A DNA stretch of 64,000 nucleotides from Proales similis (GCA_019059635.1 JAGVRJ010000010.1:746501-810500); one strand, 5' to 3'; positions 32,104-44,672 are shown, numbered from the stretch's first letter. Notes: generated by a model from the letters alone, not told the origin. A program made the numbers and translations.

Positions 32104-33485
32104 ATGGTGATTGTTAGACTTGCAATCATATTTACGTTTTTTATCAATCTGAGCCAGCCTGCCACTCTGGACAACTCGGAATTATTCGAGGGCGATAAAG
32201 AGCTCAGCTACGACAATCGACAGATAAAAAAGTTGGTCTCGCGCACCGTCACCTCAAACCCTTTATGTTTCTGTACCGGTGGCTTCACAGTAGATTGCTC
32301 TGGAAACACGGTCTGTGCTTCAGATTGCAATGGCAATTTTCGCGATGCGAACGAAGTTGATTGCATGTTTCCATTCATGTACAACGGCCAATGGTACGAC
32401 AAATGTACTTCGGCCGGTCGCAACTTCCTTTGGTGTTCTATAGATGTCAACTATCGAGGTCGATACGCCACTTGTGAGCAAGAATGTCCTGTTTTGGCGC
32501 GCAATCTGGCCGGCTCCTCTCAAGTGCACACAATGTGTCGCGATCGAAGCGCTGACTGGGTTGGTTTTGAGCCTAGCCAGCAAGAAATAGAAATCATTTT
32601 GCGAGAGCATAATAACATTCGATCAAATGTTACCGTCGAAGCGTCAAACATGCATCGGGTTTACTGGGATTACAGATTAGCCCGTTCAGCTCAGCGTCTG
32701 GCTGAGTTCGGTGTATTTGCTCATGACTGTAGTGCATGCCGCAAAGTCATAACCGATAAAACCATTTCAGTCGGCCAAAATCTTTTTGCTTCGTCGGGAG
32801 TTACCTACAACCCAGACGGATCTACATGGATTTCGTAAGCCCTAACTTATTGCTAAGCGCAAAGCAAATTTTATTTAAATTCTTCATACAAAAAGTGCTA
32901 TAAGTGCTTGGTACAATGAGATACGAGACTTCACTTACAACCAAGGTTCTTCGAAATTTGTGCCATTCTGTCAATTAACTATTCTTAATGTTTCAATTTA
33001 AAAGACGGAATGCAATTGAATCTGGTTGGTCATTATACGCAGATTATTACCGCTACTGTGCGTCGGATAGGATGCGGGCTTGCACAAAAAGGCACTCAAC
33101 TCATTGCGGCTTGCAATTATGCTAGTAAGCTAATTTTCATCGATCAACCTTTTAGACACTTGTTCTAATGAGGAAATGTTCAGCTGGCCAGCAAACTATC
33201 AAAACACCTTACAGTAGTGGAACGCCATGCAGTGCTTGTCCCGGCGCTACATGCAGCAGCAAATTATGTAACTGCAACAAATACTGTGAATTTGATTCAA
33301 CTTTCGATCAAGCAACTTGTTCATGTAACTGCCGAGGCCATTCTTACGGCGAGCAATGCGAAATTCGCACCTGCAACCGAACCGACTCTGCTTATGGTTG
33401 CTGGGGAAATGACCCAAGTTATTGCGGCTTTTCCAATGTCAAACCATTGTGCCCTCACATGTGTGGTGTATGTGACTATATCTAA
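32104..33485 (+). CDS. Secreted FN2-CAP-EGF-ShK multidomain protein
   Basis: Extracellular cysteine-rich protein. Exons 32104-32834, 32905-32945, 33005-33124, 33184-33485; phases close to 397 aa. A signal peptide (MVIVRLAIIFTFFINLSQPA) is followed by a short Cys cluster. An FN2 module follows (CMFPFMYNGQWYDKC...WCSIDVNYRGRYATC), then a CAP/SCP domain: ILREHNNIRSNV, MHRVYWDYRLARSAQRLAE, FAHDCSACR, GQNLFAS, NLVGHYTQIITATVRRIGCG, LIAACNYA. The CAP cavity residues H, E and H are broadly present, although HYTQIVW has become HYTQIIT. An EGF-like segment (CNKYCEFDSTFDQATCSCNC) and a C-terminal ShK-type module (CNRTDSAYGCWGNDPSYC...CPHMCGVCDYI) end the protein. The order FN2-CAP-EGF-ShK is typical of invertebrate secreted CAP proteins; the specific role is unknown. 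Confidence 0.88.
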
Positions 33486-33576
33486 ACCAAACAATAGCTA
33501 GCTTTTATTGAATAAACCTTTTCAAGTATTTCTCTTAGTTCTCTTTATTTTGGTCATATTTTACAAGTGTGTCAGC

Positions 33577-35071
33577 TCATGCTGCTTTTTGAGCGAGAGC
33601 TCCGTGTGCCAAAATGGCAAAGAACTTTTCAAACGCTGTCGGATTGTATTCAAGATGTCTGAGTGCAAGGCGTTGTAAGTTTTTTAGAGTCGGATAAGGC
33701 AGTTTATCAACGGTCGGCCGATTTAGATAGAGTTCATTGTCGGTGTCGTAATAGACCAAGTTCTTAACTCCTTGATTATCACTTAGATTCAGAGTGTTAA
33801 GTTGAAAAGTAACAAAGTTGAGACGGGCGTTGCTCATCGAGATGCCGTTCACGACAATTGGCTTTTTCAAACGGTGACTCTCATCGATTTGCAGTTTCTG
33901 TTTCAATTGCTCTAAGTTTTTTTTTTTGTAAAAATGTTTTGGTTTGACAATTACCTTTCGTTGTCTCAGCTGCTCAGATTGCTGATAAGCAGTTGCGAAT
34001 GTAAACATGACCAGTCTTGCCAAGTCTGAGTCTGTTGACAGCTCATCGTCATTCCTATGAATTATTGTTCGTATTGCACTTTCGGATTGAAGCAGTCCAA
34101 AATGATTCAGCTGGTTCATATCGTAAATATGCTCATAATCAAGGTCTATAGTGGGATATATAGGGAACATGTCAATAAAGGTATAATCGTAAGTCTGCTC
34201 GACTTCACTTTCACTGGCAACAGCCTTTCCCATGAGTGAACCGAGCTGAACGAAATCGTGATTGCGTCTCACTTGAATCAGGTCATCGCCTCTAGGAATC
34301 GTAGTCATGAAACCTTGCTTTCCTAAGTATTTTACTTGAGAGTCGCTGCTTTCGCTCGATTGGCTGATCCTCATTCGACTCAGTCTAATTAGATTGTCCA
34401 AAATAATTTCCCTTTAAACAAAACTTGAAATTCTTAAAAAGGCTAGATAGAAAAAAACATTTTCTGATACATTTGTCTGGCAGGCGTAGAGCCATACTGA
34501 CGTCCCAAATGAAATTTAGGGTCATCAGGAATATGAGGCATTTTGCACTCTTCTTTATCGGGAGTAAAGGCTAGCGCTTGTCTTATATAATCGGGTACCG
34601 ACTGCTCCTTGGTAAGAGCAGACGATTAACAGAGTTCAGATGAATGTTATACGCTCTTACATGATTGAAACCGCTCAAAAGGTTTTTGTAATCAGTTATG
34701 GAGCTGGGTAGGGCAGGGATTGGTTTCGCTTTGGCCAATAGACAAGCTTGATCAAGTCCAGCATGAAGCTTAACATGTCGGTTGAACAAACGAATCGGCT
34801 GTGGCTTGTAGAGGGGATGATCTTTGATAGATGGTTTCGGAAAAAAAGATTCCAGCATAGGGTGACGAGTTGGTGGCGTCCACAGATTTTTCTCCGTGGC
34901 CTCTGATTCTGGATGAAGCGGGTCAATTATTTTGGCGCCTTCAAGCTCTTTAGGCACTTTAAGCGCCGGTTCGTACATGTGACCATGCGTCTGATAGCGC
35001 CATTTCCATTGCCTTCCATATGGTTTAGAGTAAAATTTCAGCTTTCCTTTTATCTGAAGTTTAGTGACCAT
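33577..35071 (-). CDS. MRPL37: Mitochondrial large ribosomal subunit protein mL37
   Basis: Metazoan-type component of the mitochondrial 39S subunit. Exons 35071-34599 and 34411-33577, phase closing to 435 aa. ATG at 35071 (MVTKLQIKGKLKFYSKPYG) chosen because the open frame has no earlier ATG. Matching blocks include DHPLYKPQPIRLFNRHVKLHAGLDQACLL, then IILDNLIRLSRM across the splice, FPIYPTIDLDYEHIYDMN, ARLVMFTFATAYQQ, LNFVTFQLNTLNLSDNQGVKNLVYYD and the C-terminal AFEKFFAILAHGALAQKAA. The 3' end lies about 90 bases from the convergent CAP gene. A 43-base internal stretch with a poly-T run looks like an intron but would break the frame, so it is kept as coding. Confidence 0.9.
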
Positions 35072-35358
35072 CTTCACTGCTAAAGCAAAATTCAAGACAA
35101 TAAGAGGTAGAAGAATGCAGGGTGCAAGCCACCGCTGCGCACTCGTAGCTGTTTGTATGCTATTTGGAAGGGCAAAACTTTACTAACCAGCGGTTGTTTC
35201 ATGCGGTTTGGATTGTCTTGCCGCATCTCTTTGTTTATCTATCATTTTAGAGGAAAAGAAAAATCGCTCACAATTAGCTTTATTCTCAACTAGACAGGAC
35301 AGTAAATCGACTATAATAAGGTTCTAGGATGGAAAACAACGAGATTCAAACACCAGCC

Positions 35359-37584
35359 CTAAGACTCATCGTCTTCGCTCTTCTCCACTATGCTGCATTT
35401 ACGAGCCAAATACTTGCCCGAATCGCTGGTAAAACGGTACGTGGTTGCAGTTCTTTTGTACTTTTTTTGACTGTAAATGCGTGGATCTGAGACCATCTTG
35501 CTCACACTGAAACGAAATCGACGCATTTGTGAGCTGAGTTGATCGTTGTCCTTCTCGACATCTTGGTTGCTGCATTCAATCTTATGCTGTTGGATGAGAG
35601 GTTCGGCTGCTGTTCTAATCAATCTCCATGCTTCTTTCATGTCCTCTTCAGTGGCGTGTTTGGCGTTAACTGAAAAACGAATCACATATTTTTCGTCCAA
35701 CATCGCTGGCACCATATGGATCTTTCCGGAATCATTCAGCGCAAATAGAAGATCAGTGCTGAGACTATTCGAACCCTTATTGTGCAGATGATCTCGAATT
35801 TATTTTTTCTTATTTAAAGAAGCTCTGCTTTTATTCACCTTGATTCTGAAGCAGACTAGACCCATGCACACTTTTCCAACTATCTCGAAATTTTCATCTG
35901 CTCGCACAAGCTGTTCAAACAATGCAGCAAGACGCACGTGATCTCTTATGTACTGCTTGAGACCTTCGACTCCATATGAACGGATAGTGAACCAAATCTT
36001 AAGCGCCCTCAACCGCCGACTCAATGCAATGCCCCAATGCTTAAAACTTGAATGCACATCTTGTGAAGATTTCAATCACTTTAAATCAATACTTACCCTG
36101 TAGTCAATCGCTTTGTCCATTTCTTTGTAGCGCAAATAGATCGGATCGACTGAAAGAGCTTTAGTCAACATATATTTGTCTCTCACCCAAAGGCAGGAGC
36201 AGTCAAAGTTTATAAGCATCCATTTGTTCGGATTGAAGTTAATTGAGTCAACAAGCTATTCGCCAAAAAGGTCAATTTAACTCGTCGTTTAAATTAAAAT
36301 TAGATGAATATTGGAAGAACCTCGAGTCCGTTGGCCAAAGGTCGAAATTCCTCGCAAATCAACGCACTGCCACCATAGGCTCCGTCAACATGAATATATA
36401 GGCCTTCTCGATGGCATACGTTGGCTATCTCCTGAATGTTGTCAAATGAACAGCATGACGTGGTTCCAAATGTACACGACACCTGGTGTTAATCGTCAAC
36501 TTTCAATAAACATGTGTTTTGAACTAAAATATGATTCTCACGAAAAATGGAACAAGACCATTGCTCTTGTCATCTCTGATTGCTTTCTCGACTGTTGCTC
36601 CTCGAAGTGAATAATTTTCGTCCGTGTCGAGCAGACGAATTTTAACCATAGCTATCAAGGAGGCTTTTTCAACACATGAGTGCGCCTGATAAAAAAAGCA
36701 ACTACTAAACGTGTATTTCAGAAAAAAAAACAGATAAAAATCTCTTACAATTTTGGAAGTGTACATAACCAGTTTTGAAAGAAGGACGCCATCTTCAATA
36801 AACGGGTTCTTGGCCTTGAGTTTTCTAAGCATATTCGACCGAGCTGAAAGAAGTGCGACAAGAACGCATTCACTGGCTGAACCCTGCTCCACACCGAAAT
36901 CTAATTGTTGGCTCAAATTTGCCGGCTTGAATGATCAACTTACGAGAATTACGCCACCGCCGTGATTTTGAGGCGCTTCTTCAAAAATAAGATCGTCCTC
37001 GTTGCGTGATGAGTTGTTTGAATTAGTTTGATCTAATGTGCCATTTTCCTCAGGTAAACTAGGAACAGCCAGGGGAAGAAAAATCTCTGGCAAGCCAATC
37101 ATTTTGCCGAGCCAATGAAGTACAACTGTTTCCAACTCAGTGCCAGATGGACAAGAAGCCCATGAAAAGCCGACTGTTCCCAGACCAGCAGAAAGTAGCT
37201 CGCCCAGAATTGATGGATAGCAATTCCCTGCCGGGAAGTATGCGTGAAATCGTGGGTGCTGCCAATGTGTGAGCTATGAAGTTTACATTTAATGAGAGCT
37301 CATCGGTTCAATTTCAACGAACATTACTCCTGGAACAATCATGTTCACAAAATCCGCATGTATCGCGTCCCAAGGCTCACCATTTTTTGGGGCTTGCTTA
37401 GGGAGCACATCTTGAAGAAAGCCAGGCTCCACGTCTGGAGTAACTCTCATCTTACTAATCACAGTTGGAATTTTCTATGCAATTAAATATGGCAATTTTT
37501 TGAATCTTACTCGATATTCTCAAGATAGTCGACAATAAAGTCGATCATTTCCTTGCCTCTTACTCGAAATTCCTCAGCATCCAT
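35359..37584 (-). CDS. Tyrosine decarboxylase (group II PLP decarboxylase)
   Basis: Converts tyrosine to tyramine, the precursor of octopamine, in the cytoplasm of aminergic cells. Exons 37584-37511, 37445-37328, 37273-36944, 36883-36749, 36685-36542, 36482-36321, 36255-36097, 36039-35839, 35775-35359; all phases close to 579 aa. The N-terminus is MDAEEFRVRGKEMIDFIVDYL. HWQHPRFHAYFPAGNCYPSILGE and SASECVLVALLSAR match TDCs, as do SKIAHSCVEKA (TDC-like SKxAHSC) and the cofactor lysine in NFNPNKWML (NPNK as in insect TDC, not NPHK of DDC). HVDGAYGGS and the catalytic loop DPIYLR are also present, then HWGIALSRRLRALKIWFTIRSYG and KIHMVPAMLDEKYVIRF. An ~80-residue basic, Ser-rich tail (FRFSVSKMVSDPRIYS...) follows. 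HDC or DDC are the alternatives; TDC fits best. Confidence 0.88.
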
Positions 37585-38763
37585 GACTTAGTCTAAATCG
37601 AACCCGGTTTGAGTCTGAGTTGGCGGCAAAGCCCAAAATTTGAGCCGACGAATCGGATCTTTATATAAAATGCACGATCATAAATACTCGATATCTGGGT
37701 TGTGGGCCGAAGAACCGATTGTGCCATCATGAACCTCAAATAGCATTGGCAATCATGACAACCACAGCGGCCGTCCGCGACAAAAAAACAGCCACGAGCA
37801 AAAAAATGAATGACGTTAAATGCCGAATGTAGAATGGCGTTGCTTAAAATCAAAGTCAAGTTAGTTGGAATGTGCTTGACAAGAGACTGAATGGCACAAG
37901 ATTATCCCACTAATTATCGTCAATAAACACATCGGCTGCTGCAATATCGCTTTCATTTTTTTTTCTATCGTTCCTCAGCCGAGTTTATTGCCTGCAAATA
38001 TTTGTACCAATCGCCTAATCGTTCCTGATATAGCCATCTTTGCTTTCGTCAGCAAACGACCTTCTATCAAGCCCAGTTCTTTAAACTTAGAAATAATAAA
38101 AACTCGATCACTGACGAGACTGGAGCGTCTCAGAATGCACATTTTATTTGCTCAAGTCATTTCCGTTTCGACTGCGTCTAGCCTTGCCATAAACAGACTT
38201 TCATGGTTCAACTTCTCATTCACTTAAATCGAAACAGAAAGCACATATGGATGAATCATTATCTTCATTTGGTCTTCTCCTTCGCAATCGTTTTTTTTTG
38301 ACATTCTTGAGCCTTGAAATTGATTTAAGTTAGGCCAATCCGAGGATGGTAGTAACAAGAACTCTGCTATCAAGCAATCGACTCGGGACTTTAAGCTCTG
38401 CGCCGCACTATCAAACCCACCTTCAAGTGTAGAGAGAAATCAAAATCAAATGAGAAAGAAGAGAGTGCAGAGAGCATAATCGCCATATAAATCTCGCTCG
38501 TTTTAAACAATGAATAGGCCGATCAAATCATCCACTCGCCCCTTCTATATTCCTCTTTTTTGATTGGCTTCTCTCGAATGATCAAATAAAGCAAAAGCGT
38601 TGGCGTGTTCATTTATTGATTTGAATAATTCAAATAACTTTGGCCTGTATGCGTGGGCCGTTTAAACAAGACGAAAAAGCGATTGAATTAAAATGGATAC
38701 TTTAAATCAGCTTTAAATACAGCCAGCGTGAAGATTGGCCAGATTGTAAAAGAAGAATCTAAA
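37585..38763. other. Divergent non-coding region between TDC and the unknown + strand ORF
   Basis: About 1.2 kb without a supported exon; likely holds the TDC promoter. No distinctive motif found. Confidence 0.45.
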
Positions 38764-39501
38764 ATGTTATTTGATCGAAAGCAAAAATTCTTGGCTGACC
38801 AAACTGAGTCAAGTGGCAAAGAGAACAAAGAGTCGAAGAACCTCTTGATTGAAACTCTTTGCTCCCTTAAAGAGTTGCAGCCAGTACCAACTGATCCACT
38901 GCTGTGCATCTTGCCTAAGCTGCTAGATGCTCACGGTCATGCTCAGGATTATTCAATAAACAACTTATTCCCGTTCAGCGAGCCTGTTCCGAATGCTGCC
39001 CTTATTGCCCTGATCGTTTTTACAAACACTCAAACAGAGCCGTGGGATTTTTTCCGCATCATGCAGCGATCTTTGACAATATCAAGCCCGTATCGTTTAG
39101 TTCCTAGAGGCTCTCGGGTGGTGACAATCATAAGCATGGAACATACAAACACTCTAGTGGTCTGCATCACCAACACAATTGCAGGAAGCAAACATCCCAC
39201 AAACTTTGCTGACATCTCCGAATTTACTCAAGACCTGATACGATTCCAAAAAAGCAGCATCATTCTCGAACTGCATAGAGAAAGAAAATCTGATTCGGCC
39301 GGTGTTACAGTAAATATTCATGCGGACAATTCAGACGGCTACGACCGCTACATTCGAACCAAATTCATTCTAAACGTGCTAAAAACTCCAATTCGCTTAC
39401 GCTTTTATGAAGATTCTTTAGCCGATAAGTTCGGCGTACTCTTCCGCCTGCATCAAATCGAGCAAGCGGAGATTTTTTTCCAGACTTATTTGGGTAAATG
39501 A
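38764..39501 (+). CDS. Unknown protein, 245 aa
   Basis: Continuous open frame of good codon quality; no family recognised. The first in-frame ATG is at 38764 (MLFDRKQKFLADQTESS), although the frame is open from 38728 and an upstream exon is possible. The N-terminal ~35 residues are charged. The rest looks like an alpha/beta globular domain with hydrophobic strands (RVVTIISMEHTNTLVVCITN, SSIILELHRERK, KFILNVLKTPIRLRFYE) and no transmembrane segment or Cys pattern. It ends QAEIFFQTYLGK. AATAAA occurs near 39528. It lies between the divergent TDC gene and convergent PPP4R4. Confidence 0.55.
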   Translation: MLFDRKQKFLADQTESSGKENKESKNLLIETLCSLKELQPVPTDPLLCILPKLLDAHGHAQDYSINNLFPFSEPVPNAALIALIVFTNTQTEPWDFFRIMQRSLTISSPYRLVPRGSRVVTIISMEHTNTLVVCITNTIAGSKHPTNFADISEFTQDLIRFQKSSIILELHRERKSDSAGVTVNIHADNSDGYDRYIRTKFILNVLKTPIRLRFYEDSLADKFGVLFRLHQIEQAEIFFQTYLGK

Positions 39502-39787
39502 TGGCCATGTAAAATCTTTAGAGGAAATAAAATCTTACTTAACTTGTCAATTATGATACTTGCTTGGGGAATAACTATTTAAATAATTTATTTCTAAATC
39601 AAGACCGATTTTTATTTTTAGATTTGAATAGAGTAGGAAAAAGAGGTCGAGAAGGATCGATCCATTTTATCTTCAAAAATTTTCTTTATAGATGTAAGCG
39701 GATAATCTATTCTGCCTATTCGAAGGCGACTATTTGCTTCCTTTGTAGGTGGTTTTGGTTTTGGAGGATAAACTCAGTCCCACATTG

Positions 39788-42700
39788 TTAACTAAAATCG
39801 TCAATTTTAAAACCTCCAAGTTTATAAATCAGGTTGAGCTTCTTTTTACTTGTGCTTGTTGAGCCCCTTCTTGATTGAGACTGCTTGTCTCGCTCGCTTT
39901 GAAATTTAAAATCTAATCATTGCTGAAATGGGTGAACTTGACGCAAAGCTACCTTTCGAAGCTTGTTGAAGCTAGTGTGCGTCTTCGTTCGACTTCGGTG
40001 CGCGGCCGTGTCGATAGCATATCAGGTTCGTTTTCGAGCAACCGGTTTTTCGCCGCTGATCGTTGAGGTTTTGCCGCCAGTGTTGAGCTAAGAGGACTGA
40101 ACTTGGTTCCTTTATCAGCTTTCAACCGATTACATAAACTTGGCTCACAGCTCTTGGCTTGAAAAAATTACCGAGGCCTTTGCTACTGCTCTTCACGCCT
40201 ATGGATTTTGCTCAAAATCAGCAAGTATAAAATTGAGAGATATTTGGAAACATTCACTCACCGGTTCGTGAGCTTGGGCTTGATTTGTTGCTCGCACGCT
40301 TATCTTTAGGTTCCTATGCATTTAAATAGCTTTGAAGTGAAGTGATCTACTTTGAGAAACCTTTCGAAATACCAGCTCTAAAAGAAGACGCTCCTCTTCT
40401 TGCTTGAAACGGTCAACACTGCTCGAACGTTCGTCCTGTAATTTTAGTATTTAAGCTCAACAGATTCCAATCCAATTCTAGATTAAAGCACCTACCATCA
40501 AATGTCCTTTCATCGAGTCCATCAAGGTTATTGTCTATTGAGATGGTGGAAAGATCAGCAATAAATCAAAAGTTGGAGTTTGCTGGCCAATTACATTTTG
40601 AGCAAGTTCATAGACATCTCTGTCTTTATCGTTGAAAAGCTTGCGGGCTGTGAACTCTAATTTGTCAAGCTTGTCTCGATCGTATTGAAAGTTCAGTATC
40701 CGCTTGAGATCGGGCATTAGTCGAATGAAGCTGATACGAACATTGGCAACTGGATCACTAGCGAGTTTCATCAATGGCTGATAAAAAAGACTTTTAAAGA
40801 AATTGTTTGAATAGTATTTGAAGACGAATTTGCAGATTTCCACGAATAATATTCGCTTTCGACAGCTTTTGTCGCTGGACATTTCTAGATACTTTTACAT
40901 TGAATAGCATATCAAAATATAAAACCGGAATAAATGCGCTTACCAATAAGCCAGCTGATATAAGAGTATCGGACATTGCTTCGAGGAACTTTCCTAAGAA
41001 TCAATAAAATGGTACGAGCAGCGCTCAAACGGACGGGCAAACACTTAGTTGCATGAAATGAGAAGTTAAATCGCTAAATTCAACCGGTTCTTCAAATAGT
41101 TACCGAATCAAGTCTGGACTTGAGAACCGGTAGAACACGTTCGACTATATTTTCGGTGGAGATGAGCCAAGGCACTATGGCCATCGAATCGATTAGCGAC
41201 TCATGTAGGGAGTATTTCAATGTGCTGCTCAATCGCTCCTCAAGATGCAACAAACTTTTCATAATCAGTTTACCTTGTGGCACTTGCTGTTTAAAATCAA
41301 GGTTAAAAAAGAATTAAACAAAAGTGAATCGAGTGCCGTGCCTGGCTATCGTCCAAAATACCACGAGAGTCATTGCGCATGAGAAGCTCGAGGAATTCAG
41401 GCAGTATCTGCAGCGCTTGAGTTATCACCTTTTTAATCGTTGTCAAGTGAAAATTGACTGAGTATAGCGTTAGATGAATAAAACAGTCATCTCCTACCGT
41501 AAACTTATCATCACCCAAAGCAGCACAATACATGCGTACAATATTAGGACAATTGACTGGATCCAGTCTCTTAATTATCTTTTAAAACGACTTTTGGTAT
41601 GAGCTAAACTGAATCGCTCAAGTTTTGAATGTTCAAATACCTTCAAAAGAGACGAGGTAGTCATGCATCTAACTTTTTCACTTTCGTCGCCGACCAATGC
41701 GGCCAAAACATTTTCTAGTCTAGGATCTAATTCTCCTCGAGGCTCAGATAAATAAAGCAAGTCATCGAAAGTATTTGCTATATTAGTCTTGCATCGAGAC
41801 CAATTGAAACTCGACTCAGAAGTCGACTAAACACAAATTAAATTAAAGCAGGCTTCAATTGAGACAAGCTAATGAACTTACCCGACGATTGTAAAGCTCT
41901 GAATCGAGAATTATTGTGTTGAGCAAATCAAGCAAACGGTTTTTATTTTGAGCTTTTATGCAATCTAAAGCTCAAGTTAAGTTTTGAAGACTCTCGGCTC
42001 TGGAGGGAGAGGATACCGTCAAAATGAGCAGCCAAAGAGCCGAAAGATTCGGCGATTGCTTGAACACAGAGAGCGTTACGACTAGCTATTCCAAATTCTA
42101 TGAAATGTTCCAGTTTCCTGAACATGTACGTTTTCATTTCTCCTTTTTTTTTTGAATAAATTTGGCTGGTTTGGTCGGGTATTTTAAAAAATGATACACT
42201 TACGATCATCAAATATTTTGGCGCACTTCACGAGCGCCTTAAAACATTCTGCTTTCACCAAAGCTGATTCATCGTTTAGATGTTTGAACATTTCTGGAAG
42301 AATTTCGTTTCGACTAAATTCACCGCTTTGTATCGAAAAAAAAAAACTCGCGAAAGTCCTTTCTGCTTCATGAATAGTTAAAAATCTCACCCTATGTTTT
42401 GGCCAACAAGGCCGAGAGAGCTACAAGCTATAGCACGCACCTCTAGCTCAGTGTCATTGCAGAGGTCAATGAGCATCGGCAAAAGATCATGTTTCAAACT
42501 TAAGAAACTCAAGTTATTTTCAGAACGAAATTAATTTCATCCTCTTGCTCTAACCAGTTTTGAGATACACGAACAGAACACTTGACAATCAGAGAGCATA
42601 AAAATTCTCTCAGCCGCTTTGATTCGTCTTGAATCTTGAGCTCTTTAAAAGGTGCAAATACCTTTTTAAAATGAAGGTTTTAAGTCAAATCATTCGGGCT

Positions 42701-43423
42701 GTCTTTTAAAATCGACAAGTTATTAACCTGGTCAGTTACCATCGCCATAGGTAAATACTCGATAGATTCAATCATTATATTCGCCCAGTTTTGGAAGACC
42801 ATTGTCGAATCTTAATCATCGAACAAATTTTCCTTCAAATCATTTATCAAGCGTGAGCTACAAAGTGATTTCAACCAACCATAATCTGCAAATTTGTTTG
42901 ATTGCTCGAATATTTGTGAAAATAAATATGGCAAAATATGCTTGCAAAACTCTTGTGGCGACAAATCCAAGCTTTCGAGTGAACTAATAATTGACTTGTT
43001 GATTGTTTCATAGAACTCTTGGGTCCTAACAGTAGTATCGTTTAAACACCGTTTCTGCGCAAGAAATAAAAAATTATAAATAGTTCAAGTCGTGCCGTAA
43101 TTTGATTACTTTAAAAGATGGCATTAATTTGTCCATGAATCGGTTCTTGCTCAGCTGAAGAAGAACTGGAACAGACCTGACGCCCACAATAAGTTGAACT
43201 TCATAGTTGCTTTCCAGCATAATTTTCGTCTTTTCGAAATCGTCCAGTGATTCGTCTACTCGATGCTGTTCAAGTTCTTCTATGCTCTGTTAAGAAGCCT
43301 GAATAGAATGAATGCTCAAGACTCAATTCAAAACATAAATTCTCATACTCTTGGTTTCAACAGTTTTTTCTCGTTCCATATTTCAAGCTCATCATCGAGC
43401 TGGTCACCAAAGTAGTCACCCAT
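39788..43423 (-). CDS. PPP4R4: Protein phosphatase 4 regulatory subunit 4 (PPP4R4), HEAT-repeat protein
   Basis: Cytosolic HEAT-repeat partner of the PP4 catalytic subunit. The ATG at 43423 starts MGDYFGDQLDDELEIWNEK. The next exon (SIEELEQHRVDESLDDFEKTKIML) matches the family's PEEIERLTVDEDLSDIERA block. HEAT repeats fill the body in many small exons, e.g. ALVKAECFKALVKCAKIFDD, LEERLSSTLKYSLHESLIDSMA-VPWLIS, VLPVLKSRLDS. The hallmark block LASDPVANVRISFIRLMPDLKRILN...LDKLEFTARKLFNDKDRDV lies in the exon at ~40780-40595. The tail continues in small exons invisible as long frames: 40534-40496, 40436-40373, an exon ending near 40260, 40198-40172, 40118-39953 and 39896-39788. They encode a basic Ser/Lys-rich C-terminus. 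Only 5' and 3' exons were placed exactly; the middle exon joins are approximate. Confidence 0.85.
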
Positions 43424-44672
43424 CTTTATTTCTAAATATATTTGAGCAAGATTTTAAGAACTTGATTGGAGATCTTCTCGTATCGGCCGTAGATGTTCGC
43501 TTAATTCAATGGTTAACACGAATGCGGCCATTGGCTTTAGAATTCATAGCGTCGCATTTCTCTTCTAGATTGAATTTATATTTTCACTTTCTTTGTTCGA
43601 CTAAGTTAGTCAAATACGGACCAGTTAAGTTGAGCGTCGAACGAATAAAGGAAAATATTCCCCTTTTTCTCTCTGATTTTCATTATTTTTGGATATTTAA
43701 TTAAGCGCTAAAAATGAATGTGTTTGTGTTTAAGTATGTGTGTTGTGTTGTTTTGTGTTGAAGAAAGGCGAACGTGAACCGTGCGACTAAAATTGCTTTT
43801 CGCTTCAAGAGGTGGCAGCCAACTTAAAACGAGTATTGGTATTTGGCTCTGAAACTGCCTTTGCTTCTTTTGATTTGAGGAGAAAAGAATAAAAGGGGAG
43901 GAGCAGAGATGCGGGGAGTGCGCTTAAAGCAAAACAACAATCAAGAAGAAAAAAGTCAGAGCTCTTGCGGCCTTATTTTTCGCTAAGCGCGCAATCAAGT
44001 GGAAGCAAGCGGACGTCCAAGTATGGACGAATAAAAAAAATGCGAGAAGCAAAAAGAGGAGAAATTATCGTTTATTTTCCTTATGCCCCGAGTGTAGCGT
44101 CAAAACAACGGAGCATCATGCAACTTTCGTAAAAGGCTACAGTATGGTGAGAAGGGTCAAATAAATCTAATTAACTTGCGATTGTCTTGTAGTCTTGGTC
44201 TCTGTCTCTTGTTGCTTAGCGAACTCTTTACTAATCAAGCACTAGCTTAAGCACACACAAATTACAAGCATTCTGACAAGCCACCAACTGACACGATCGC
44301 GATTCGTTGAAACTTGATATTAATTAGCTTATGAGGAGAGTCTGGCACGATCTAAAATCTTGACAATTACAGATTTACTAAAATTTAAAATATTCAGTTC
44401 ATCTTATTACTTAATTTTACAATAAACTTTTTCGATCGGCTGGAAATAACCTTCTAATGAAAATAATGAAAAGATACAAGCTTATCTAGAAAAGAAAAAG
44501 AAGGCTTAAATAATAATAATTTCCTAAAATTCCAAACAACAAAATTGCTGTATTGGCTACCAAGTGAAGCTTGCCCTCTTGTTATGTTGTTTTTGACCGA
44601 GCGATCAAGATTCAAAGCATATCTGCGTTTAGAGCATTTGCATGATGAGGCGCCAGTGTTACAGAAGCCAGG
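43424..44672. other. Divergent non-coding region between PPP4R4 and mL54
   Basis: No supported exon in about 1.25 kb. A T/G-rich run of TGTGT-type repeats lies at 43720-43760. Presumably holds the two promoters. Confidence 0.45.

Noticed and set aside
33915-33960. Possible 43-base intron in mL37 (GT start, poly-T on + strand, AG end)
   Set aside because: Removal shifts the frame and creates an early stop; the uninterrupted frame matches mL37 on both sides.
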